The notes beneath the pieces are model-generated. The model made no database searches. It saw nothing but the letters and a program-made list of their open reading frames with translations, and was not told the origin of the DNA. Both the position numbers and the translations under genes were made by a program. A stretch of 64,000 bases of DNA from Beroe forskalii (Eukaryota; Ctenophora; Nuda; Beroida; Beroidae): the NCBI GenBank assembly GCA_011033025.1, contig WFMF01000007.1:682001-746000 (forward strand), in the 5' to 3' direction. Below, in pieces: positions 55,256 through 64,000 of the stretch; within the stretch, counting starts at the first letter, position 1, and each line of letters begins with the position of its first letter.

Positions 55256-55689
55256 GATGCAGTCATAGTTGCCAATTTGCCCTTCTTTCGCAGGGTGCCC
55301 TGCTTTGCCCTGCTTTTTGCCCTGCTTTGCAAACCGAGCCCTGCTTTAGCAGGGCAAATCAGTCCGAAAGGTACCCATATTTTCATTGGAATAAGATAAT
55401 CAAATCCATGAGTTGGAAAGATAAATGCACACTTGATTATTATACCTGTAAGCTGATTCAGTGATTCATTAATCAATCATTGCTTCATTAGGATTACAAG
55501 CATCTTCATTGATAGCTTCATTGAATTTATGCAAAGTTGTGTATTTTTTAAACAAGGAAATGCTGAAGATTCTTGAAGAGGTTGGTATCGGCACTATTTC
55601 AATTTTTAAAAAGTACTTATATTGGTATGGAAGTTAGTAGAGTTAAAAAAGTATTCTTAGCAGGATGAGCATAAGTGTCTTTTCAAAAA

Positions 55690-58600
55690 CATACCTAATG
55701 CCCAAAGTGGTTGGTGTAACTGGTGGTTTAGAAAGGTACCCATAATTGGTTGGTGTAATTGGTGGCGTAACTGGTGGCTCAGAAAGGTGCCCATAATTGG
55801 TTGGTGTAACTGGTTGTTCGAAAAGGTACCCATAATTGGTTCGGCGTAACTGGTGGTTCAGAACAGTACCCATAATTGGTTGGTGTAACTGGTGGTTCAG
55901 AAAGGTACCCATAATTGGTTGGTGTAACTGGTCGTTCAGAAAGGTACCCATAATTGGTTAGTGGAACTGGTGGTTCAGAAAGGTACCCATAATTGTTTAG
56001 TGTAACTGGTGGTTTAGAAAAGTACCCATGATTGCTTGGTGTAACTGGTTGTTCGAAAAGGTACCCATAATTGGTTGGTGAAACTGGTGGTTCAGAAAGG
56101 TACCCATAATTGGTTAGTGTAACTGGTGATTAGGAAAGGTACCCATAATTGGTTGGTGTAACTGGTGGTTCAGAAAGGTACCCATAATTGGTAACTGGTG
56201 TAAATGGTTGTTGAAAGGTACCATAAATTGGTTGGTGTAACTGGTGGTTCAAAAAGGTACCCATAATTGTTTGGTGTAACTGGTGGTTCAAAAAGTTACC
56301 CATAATTGGTTGGTGTAACTGGTGGTTCAGAAAAGTACCCATAATTGGTAACTGGTGTAAATGGTTATTGAAAGGTACCCATAATTGCTTAGTGTAACTG
56401 GTGGTTCAGAAGGGTACCCATAATTGGTTGGTGTAACTGGTGGTTCAAAAAGGTACCCATAATTGGTTGGTGTAACAGGTGGTTCAGAAAAGTACCCAAA
56501 ATTGGTAACTGGTGTAACTGGTTATTGAAAGGTACCAATAATTGCTTAGTGTAACTGGTGGATCAAAAAGGCACCCATAATTGGTTGGTGTAACTGGTGG
56601 TTCAAAAAGGTACCCATAATTGGTTGGTGTAACAGGTGGTTCAGAAAGGTACCCATAATTGGTAACTGGTGTAACTGGTTATTGAAAGGTACCCATAATT
56701 GGTTGGTGTAACTGGTGGATCAAAAAGGTACCCATAATTGGTTGGTGTAACTGGTGGTTGAAAACGGTACCCATAATTGGTTGGTGTAACTGGTGGTTCA
56801 GAAAAGTACCCATAATTGGTTGGTGTAACTAGTGGTTCAGAAAGGTACCCATAATTGGTTGGTGTAACTGGTCGTTCAGAAAGGTACCCATAATTGGTTA
56901 GTGGAACTGGTGGTTCAGAAAGGTACTCATAATTGGTTGGCGTAACTGGTTGTTCAGAAAGGTACCCATAATTGCTTGGTGTAACTGGTTGTTCGAAAAG
57001 GTACCCATAATTGGTTGGTGAAACTGGTGGTTCAGAAAGGTACCCATAATTGGTTAGTGTAACTGGTGAAGAGGAAAGGTACCCATAATTGGTTGGTGTA
57101 ACTGGTGGTTCAGAAAGGTACCCATAATTGGTAACTGGTGTAACTGGTTATTGAAAGGTACCCATAATTGGTTGGTGTAACTGGTGGTTCAAAAAGGTAC
57201 CCATAATTGTTTGGTGTAACTGGTGGTTCAAAAGGTACCCATAATTGGTTGGTGTAACTGGTGGTTCAGAAAAGTACCCATAATTGGTAACTAGTGTAAC
57301 TGGTTATTGAAAGGTACCCATAATTGCTTAGTGTAACTGGTGGTTCAGAAGGGTACCCATAATTAGTTGGTGTAACTGGTGGTTCAAAAAGGTACCCATA
57401 ATTGGTTGGTGTAACAGGTGGTTCAGAAAAGTACCCAAAATTGGTAACTGGTAACTGGTTAGAAAGGTACCCATAATTGGTTGGTGTAACTGGTGATTGA
57501 AAGGTACCCATAATTGTTTGTGTAACTGGTGGTTCAAAAAGGTACCCATAATTGGTTGGTGTAACAGGTGGTTCAGAAAGGTACCCATAATTGGTAACTG
57601 GTGTAACTGGTTGGTTGAAAGGTACCCATAATTGGTTGGTGTAACTGGTGGATCAAAAAGATACCCATAATTGGTTGGTGTAACTGGTGGTTGAAAAAGG
57701 TACCCATAATTGGTTGGTGTAACTGGTGGTTCAGAAAAGTACCCATAATTGGTTGGTGTAACTAGTGGTTTAGAAAGGTACCCATAATTGTTTAGTGTAA
57801 CTGGTGGTTCAAAAGGGTACCCATAATTTGTTAGTGTAACTGGTGGTTCAGAAACGTCTAGGTACCCATAATTAGTTGGTGTAACTGGTGGCTCAGAAAG
57901 GTACCCATAATTGGTGAGTGTAACTGGTGGTTCAGAAAGGTACCCATAATTGGTTGGTGTAACTGGTGGTTCAGAAATGTACCCATAATTGGTTGGTGTA
58001 ACTAGTGGTTCAAAAAGGTACCCATAATTGTTTAGTGTAACTGGTGGTTCAAAAGGGTACCCATGATTTGTTAGTGTAACTGGTGGTTCAGAAAGGTACC
58101 AATAATTGGTTAGTGGAACTGGTGGTTCAGAAAGGTACCCATAATTGTTTAGTGTAACTGGTGGTTTAGAAAAGTACCCATGATTGCCTGGTGTAACTGG
58201 TTGTTCGAAAAGGTACCCATAATTGGTTGGTGAAACTGGTGGTTCAGAAAGGTACCCATAATTGGTTAGTGTAACTGGTGGTTCAAAATGTTACCCATAA
58301 TTGGTTGGTGTAACTGGTGGTTCAGAAAAGTACCCATAATTGGTAACTGGTGTAACTGGTTATTGAAAGGTACCCATAATTGCTTAGTGAAACTGGTGGT
58401 TCAGAAGGGTACCCATAATTGGTTGGTGTAACTGGTGGTTCAAAAAGGTACCCATAATTGGTTGGTGTAACAGGTGGTTCGAAAAGTACCCAAAATTGGT
58501 GGTGTAACTGGTTATTGTACAAGGTACCCATAATTGCTTAGTGTAACTGGTGGATCAAAAAAGGCACCCATAATTGGTTGGTGTAACTGGTGGTTCAAAA

Positions 58601-61600
58601 AGGTACCCATAATTGGTTGGTGTAACTGGTGGTTCAGAAAGGTACCCATAATTGGTTGTGTAACTGGTTGGTTGAAAGGTACCCATAATTGGTTGGTGTA
58701 ACTGGTGGATCAAAAAGGTACCCATAATTGGTTGGTGTAACTGGTGGTTTAGAAAACGGTACCCATAATTGGTTGGTGTAACTGGTGGTTCGAAAAGTAC
58801 CCATAATTGGTTGGTGTAACTAGTGGTTCAGAAAGGTACCCATAATTGGTTGGTGTAACTGGTCGTTCAGAAAGGTACCCATAATTGGTTAGTGGAACTG
58901 GTGGTTCAGAAAGGTACCCATAATTGGTTAGTGTAACTGGTGGTTCAGAAAAGTACCCATGATTGCTTGGTGTAACTGGTTGTTCGAAAGGTACCCCTAA
59001 TTGGTTGGTGAAACTGGTGGTTCAGAAAGGTACCCATAATTGGTTAGTGTAACTGGTGGCGGAAAGGTACCCATAATTGGTTGGTGTAACTGGTGGTTCA
59101 GAAAGGTACCCATAATTGGTAACTGGTGTAACTGGTGGTTCAGAAAGGTACCCATAATTGGTTGGTGTAACTGGTGGTTCAGAAAAGTACCCATGATTGC
59201 TTGGTGTAACTGGTTGTTCGAAAAGGTACCCATAATTGGTTGGTGAAACTGGTGGTTCAGAAAGGTACCCATAATTGGTTAGTGTAACTGGTGGTGGAAA
59301 AGGTACCCATAATTGGTTGGTGTAACCGGTGGTTCAGAAAGGTACCCATAATTGGTAACTGGTGTAACTGGTTATTGAAAGGTACTCATAATTGGTTGGT
59401 GTAACAGGTGGTTCAAAATGGTACCCATAATTTGTTGGTGTAACTGGTGGTTCAAAAAGTTACCCATAATTGGTTGGTGTAACTGGTGGTTCAGAAAAGT
59501 ACCCATAATTGGTAACTGGTGTAACTGGTTATTGAAAGGTACCCATAATTGCTTAGTGTAACTGGTGGTTCAGAAGGGTACCCATAATTAGTTGGTGTAA
59601 CTGGTGGTTCAAAAAGGTACCCATAATTGGTTGGTGTAACAGGTGGTTCAGAAAAGTCCCCAAAATTGGTAACTGGTGTAACTGGTTAGTGAAAGGTACC
59701 CATAATTGCTTAGTGTAACTGGTGGATCAAAAAGGCACCCATAAAGCCATAATTGGTTGGTGTAACTGGTGGTTCAAAAAGGTACCCATAATTGGTTGGT
59801 GTAACAGGTGGTTCAGAAAGGTACCCATAATTGGTAACTGGTGTAACTGGTTATTGAAAGGTACCCATAATTGGTTGGTGTAACTGGTGGATCAAAAAGA
59901 TACCCATAATTGGTTGGTGTAACTGGTGGTTGAAAAAGGTACCCATAATTGGTTGGTGTAACTGGTGGTTCAGAAAAGTACCCATAATTGGTTGGTGTAA
60001 CTAGTGGTTCAGAAAGGTACCCATAAGTAATTGTTTAGTGTAACTGGTGGTTCAAAAGGGTACCCATAATTTGTTAGTGTAACTGGTGGTTCAGAAACGT
60101 CTAGGTACCCATAATTAGTTGGTGTAACTGGTGGCTCAGAAAGGTACCCATAATTGGTGAGTTTAACTGGTGGTTCAGAAAGGTACCCATAATTGGTTGG
60201 TGTAACTGGTGGTTCAGAAATGTACCCATAATTGGTTGGTGTAACTAGTGGTTCAAAAGGTACCCATAATTGTTTAGTGTAACTGGTGGTTCAAAAGGGT
60301 ACCCATGATTTGTTAGTGTAACTGGTGGTTCAGAAAGGTACCAATAATTGGTTAGTGGAACTGGTGGTTCAGAAAAGGTACCCATAATTGTTTGGTGTAA
60401 CTGGTGGTTTAGAAAGGTACCCATGATTGGTTTGGTGTAACTGGTTGTTCGAAAAGGTACCCATAATTGGTTGGTGAAACTGGTGGTTCAGAAAGGTACC
60501 CATAATTGGTTAGTGTAACTGGTGGTTCAAAATGTTACCCATAATTGGTTGGTGTAACTGGTGGTTCAGAAAAGTACCCATAATTGGTATGGTGTAACTG
60601 GTTATTGAAAGGTACCCATAATTGCTTAGTGTAACTGGTGGTTCAGAAGGGTACCCATAATTGGTTGGTGTAACTGGTGGTTCAAAAGGTACCCATAATT
60701 GGTTGGTGTAACAGGTGGTTCAGAAAAGTACCCAAAATTGGTAACTGGTGTAACTGGTTATTGTAAGGTACCCATAATTGCTTAGTGTAACTGGTGGATC
60801 AAAAAGGCACCCATAATTGGTTGGTGTAACTGGTGGTTCAAAAAGGTACCCATAATTGGTTGGTGTAACAGGTGGTTCAGAAAGGTACCCATAATTGGTA
60901 ACTGGTGTAACTGGTTGTTAAGAAAGGTACCCATAATTGGTTGGTGTAACTGGTGGATCAAAAAGGTACCCATAATTGGTTGGTGTAACTGGTGGTTGAA
61001 AACGGTACCCATAATTGGTTGGTGTAACTGGTGGTTCAGAAAAGTACCCATAATTGGTTGGTGTAACTAGTGGTTCAGAAAGGTACCCATAATTGGTTGG
61101 TGTAACTGGTCGTTCAGAAAGGTACCCATAATTGGTTAGTGGAACTGGTGGTTCAGAAAGGTACCCATAATTGGTTAGTGTAACTGGTGGTTCAGAAAAG
61201 TACCCATGATTGCTTGGTGTAACTGGTTGTTCGAAAAGGTACCCATAATTGGTTGGCGAAACTGGTGGTTCAGAAAGGTACCCATAATTGGTTAGTGTAA
61301 CTGGTGGTTCAAAAGGGTACCCATAATTTGTTAGTGTAACTGGTGGTTCAGAAAGGTACCCATAATTGCAACTGGTGTAACTGGTTATTGAAAGGTACCC
61401 ATAATTGGTTGGTGTTACTGGTGGTTCGAAAAGGTACCTATAATTGTTTGGTGTAACTGGTGGTTCAAAAGGTACCCATAATTGGTTGGTGTAACTGGTG
61501 GTTCAGAAAGGTACCCATAATTGGTTAGTGTAACTGGTGGTTCAGAAAGGTACCCATAATTGCTTAGTGTAACTGGTGGTTCAGAAGGGTACCCATAATT

Positions 61601-62510
61601 GGTTGGTGTAACTGGTGGTTCAAAAAGGTACCCATAATTGGTTGGTGTAACAGGTGGTTCAGAAAAGTACCCAAAATTGGTAACTGGTGTAACTGGTTAT
61701 TGAAAGGTACCCATAATTGCTTAGTGTAACTGGTGGATCAAAAAGGCACCCATAATTGGTTGGTGTAACATGTGATTCAAAAAGGTACCCATAATTGGTA
61801 ACTGTTGTAACTGGTTATTGAAAGGTACCCATAATTGGTTGGTGTAACTGGTGGATCAAAAAGGTACCCATAATTGGTTGGTGTAACTGGTGGTTGAAAA
61901 AGGTACCCATAATTGGTTGGTTTAACTGGTGGTTCAGAAAAGTACCCATAATTGGTTGGTGTAACTAGTGGTTCAGAAAGGTACCCATAATTGTTTAGTG
62001 TAACTGGTGGTTCAAAAGGGTACCCATAATTTGTTAGTGTAACTGGTGGTTCAGAAAGGTCTAGGTACCCATAATTAGTTGGTGTAACTGGTGGCTCAGA
62101 AAGGTACCCATAATTGGTGAGTGTAACTGGTGGTTCAGAAAAGTACCCATAATTGGTTGGTGTAACTGGTGGTTCAGAAATGTACCAATAATTGGTTGGT
62201 GTAACTAGTGGTTCAGAAAGGTACCCATAATTGTTTAGTGTAACTGGTGGTTCAAAAGGGTACCCATAATTTGTTAGTGTAACTGGTGGTTCAGAAAGGT
62301 ACCAATAATTGGTTAGTGTAACTGGTGGTTCAGAAAGGTCTAGGTACCCATAATTAGTTGGTGTAACTGGTGGCTCAGAAAGGTACCCATAATTGGCGAG
62401 TGTAACTGGTGGTTCAGAAAGGTACCCATAATTGATTAGTGTATCTGGTGGCTCAGAAAGGTACCCATAATTGGTTAGCATAAGTGGTGGTTCAGAAAGG
62501 TACCCATAAT
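55690..62510. repeat. 39-40-bp GGTACC satellite of element B, about 170 copies
   Basis: Core unit GGTACCCATAATTGGTTGGT followed by GTAACTGGTGGTTCAGAAA. Variant types recur: TTGCTTAGTG, TTGTTTAGTG, TTGGTAACTGGTGTAACTGG, GGTCGTTCAG, GTTATTGAAA and CGTCTAGGTACCC. The variants recur in the same order over blocks of about 2.0-2.25 kb, so a higher-order repeat exists. Frames of up to 234 codons (Y-G-Y-L-S-E-P-P-V-T type) are array translations. Confidence 0.95.
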
Positions 62511-63339
62511 TACACTCAGTTTTTTTTATAAGAAACTGTCTATAAGAAACTTAGCCTAGGATTTCCGAAAATTTAAGAAACTTAGCCTAGAATTTCGGAA
62601 AAATTAAGAAACTTCACTGATTTACAATTAAGAAATTAAGAAACTTCTAGCCTAGAATTTTGAAATTTGTGTATAAAATCCTATTGCAACTGAAATTCTT
62701 TTAACATGATACGTCTGGTTTCTGGGGGCTGCTCCCCAGACCCCAATTTTTTGATTGTGAACATTCCGAAACTAATCTAGTACTTCTATTGAACTTCTAT
62801 TACAGTATTACACTGGATATGTGATAATGGATCATAATATAAAATAGAAATTTAGAAAATGAATCTTTCATGATTTTTCGGTTTAAAGTAACATGCCAGA
62901 TACTAAAGCACAAAACAGAAATTTAGAAATTGTTGTTGCGACAGGACACTATTACAGTTCCATATCTATTCCAAAAGTTCCAAGCATTATAGGATTTAGA
63001 TATTATTTAGATATTATCTAAATTTCAAAATTTTTTGGAAGAACATTTCATGAAGATCCCTGAACATTATTGTATACAGCTGCACAAATCTTTTAAGATA
63101 GGTACATGCTTGAAAGTGTATAATTTAACTGAAAATATCAGAAGGTTCGATTCTAATCCTCAACTACAGTCTACACAGTAGGTTCCTATGTTGGAAATTT
63201 CGTAGACATTTTTCGTACGGTATGTCGGTATGTAGAATTAAGAAACCGATTAAGAAACTTTTAGGCTCAAAATCGTGAAAAAATAAGAAACTTGTAGCCT
63301 AGGATTTCAATAAGTTTCTTATAAAAAAAACTGAGTGTA
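62511..63339. mobile_element. 825-bp TA-flanked MITE nested in element B
   Basis: Ends CACTCAGTTTTTTTTATA at 62513 and its perfect complement ending 63337 (TIR of at least 24 bases). TA flanks at 62511-62512 and 63338-63339. Inside, repeated AAGAAACTTAGCCTAGGATT words occur near both ends. GGTACC satellite lies on both sides. Tc1/mariner-type by duplication; no transposase frame. Confidence 0.85.
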
Positions 63340-63480
63340 GTTGGTGTAACTGGTGGTTCAGAAAGATACACATTAATGGTTGGTGTAACTGTTTGTTCGA
63401 AAAGGTACCCATAATTTGTTGGTGTAACTGGTGGTTCAGAAAGAAAGGTACCCATAATTGGTTGGTGTAGCTGGTGTTCA
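63340..63480. repeat. Last GGTACC satellite units of element B
   Basis: Three to four further units (GTTGGTGTAACTGGTGGTTC) continue after the nested MITE, before the right end of element B. Confidence 0.85.
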
Positions 63481-63659
63481 AAAAGTACCTAAAAGCCTAT
63501 AGTAGCATGCGTTCATCAGGTGATTCGCCTGCTAAATTGACCAATTTTGCTCCGCAAAAAGGTACCTATTGCCCTTCTTTTTGCCCTTCTTTTCGTCAAA
63601 AATCTTGCCCTGCGACGGTTTTTTCAAAATTTGGCAGCTATGGATGCAGTCATTTGTGT

Positions 63660-64000
63660 ATAATATGGAAGGCGCCGGCGGATGTATGGGAATTATGAAT
63701 TCCGGCCGATGAGATTGTCAGTGTGCCCGCCATAGGGATGAAGGTTTCTTATGAAAATTATGGATGGCGCAGGCGGATGAAGTGTTATTTTGGGATATAT
63801 ATTCCGGCCGATGCCCGCCAAAGGGAAGCAGGTTGCTTCGGGAATTATGGAATGCGCCGGCGGAAGATTTGGGATATTATTAATTCCGGCCAATGAGATC
63901 GATGTTTATTATACCTGCCCAAGGAAGGGATGTGATTTATGGATTTTACGGATTGGCGCCGGCAGATGATTTAACAAATAACTCAATATAGAGGCCTCAT
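63660..64000. repeat. About 110-bp tandem repeat with GGCGCCGGCGGATG
   Basis: Three units, the last running off the window, containing GCGCCGGCGGATG, AATTCCGGCCGATG and CCCGCCAAAGGGA. A piece of the same repeat (ACTGGCCGATGCCCGCCCAA) flanks the left side of element B at about 55235-55255, so element B inserted into this array or its edge. Confidence 0.75.

Larger units (their letters stand above)
55256..63650 (+). mobile_element. Element B: 8.38-kb transposon filled with a GGTACC satellite
   Basis: The element runs 55264-63642. Perfect target duplication GATGCAGT at 55256-55263 and 63643-63650. Ends: CATAGTTGCCAA on the left and, inverted, CATAGCTGCCAA on the right. The left end continues into GCCCTTCTTTCGCAGGGTGC and repeated CCCTGCTTTGCC; the right end, read inward, has TTTTGAAAAAACCGTCGCAG and AAGAAGGGCA. 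Both ends match element A. There is no transposase frame. Almost the whole interior is a tandem array, plus a nested MITE. It is inserted in a sequence with GGCCGATGCCCGCC motifs that continues as a tandem repeat at 63.66-64 kb. Confidence 0.85.

Noticed and set aside
61777..62481. 234-codon YGYLSEPPVT repeat protein
   Set aside because: Translation of the element B satellite; frame is lost at indels elsewhere in the array.
55690..62510. CRISPR array
   Set aside because: Units are contiguous with no unique spacers, in a eukaryotic context, and lie within transposon ends.

Overview
The window is nuclear DNA of a metazoan, most likely an invertebrate with a repeat-rich genome. It carries exons of a multi-exon semaphorin with GT-AG junctions, pieces of non-LTR retrotransposons, several classes of DNA-transposon remnant and many minisatellites. 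There is no bacterial or viral gene order. The species cannot be named from sequence alone. Coding content is low, and nearly all large open frames are translations of tandem repeats.

Layout: (1) 1-5.7 kb holds a retrotransposon ORF1 of 355 codons preceded by 22-bp promoter-like repeats, a TTAA-flanked 607-bp MITE, and a 29-bp minisatellite. (2) 8.43-11.38 kb is a terminal-inverted-repeat element (element A) filled with GGTACC-containing repeats and a broken Mutator-like (MULE) transposase. (3) 11.4-22.9 kb is mostly unique sequence with no recognisable gene. (4) 22.87-26.45 kb is a foldback element whose arms are built of 162-bp tandem units. (5) 26.56-36.68 kb carries six minus-strand exons of a semaphorin sema domain. 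Its introns are packed with minisatellites that resemble splice signals, including about 92 copies of a 32-bp unit sitting exactly at an exon junction. (6) 38.65-46.80 kb is an 8.15-kb TA-flanked unit with long inverted ends that contains nested insertions. (7) 47.5-48.4 kb is the 3' end of a CR1/L2-like LINE. (8) 51.21-52.82 kb is a TA-flanked element carrying nine copies of a 14-bp motif centred on TTACGTAA. (9) 55.26-63.64 kb is element B, an 8.38-kb relative of element A with a perfect 8-bp target duplication. Its interior is about 170 copies of a 39-40-bp GGTACC unit with higher-order structure, interrupted by a nested 825-bp TA-flanked MITE.

The most interesting observations are two. 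First, the semaphorin gene: an exon segment containing AGGT has been amplified about 92-fold, so that each unit carries both a donor-like and an acceptor-like site. Splicing from the first unit to the last would restore the conserved reading frame exactly. This is the pattern expected of an intron born by tandem duplication, and neighbouring introns hold arrays whose units look like 5' splice sites or like branch point plus polypyrimidine tract plus AG. Second, elements A and B form one family of short-TIR, 8-bp-TSD transposons that carry large, divergent GGTACC satellites. Two coding defects in the semaphorin (a one-base insertion and an in-frame TGA) leave open whether it is functional, misassembled or decaying.
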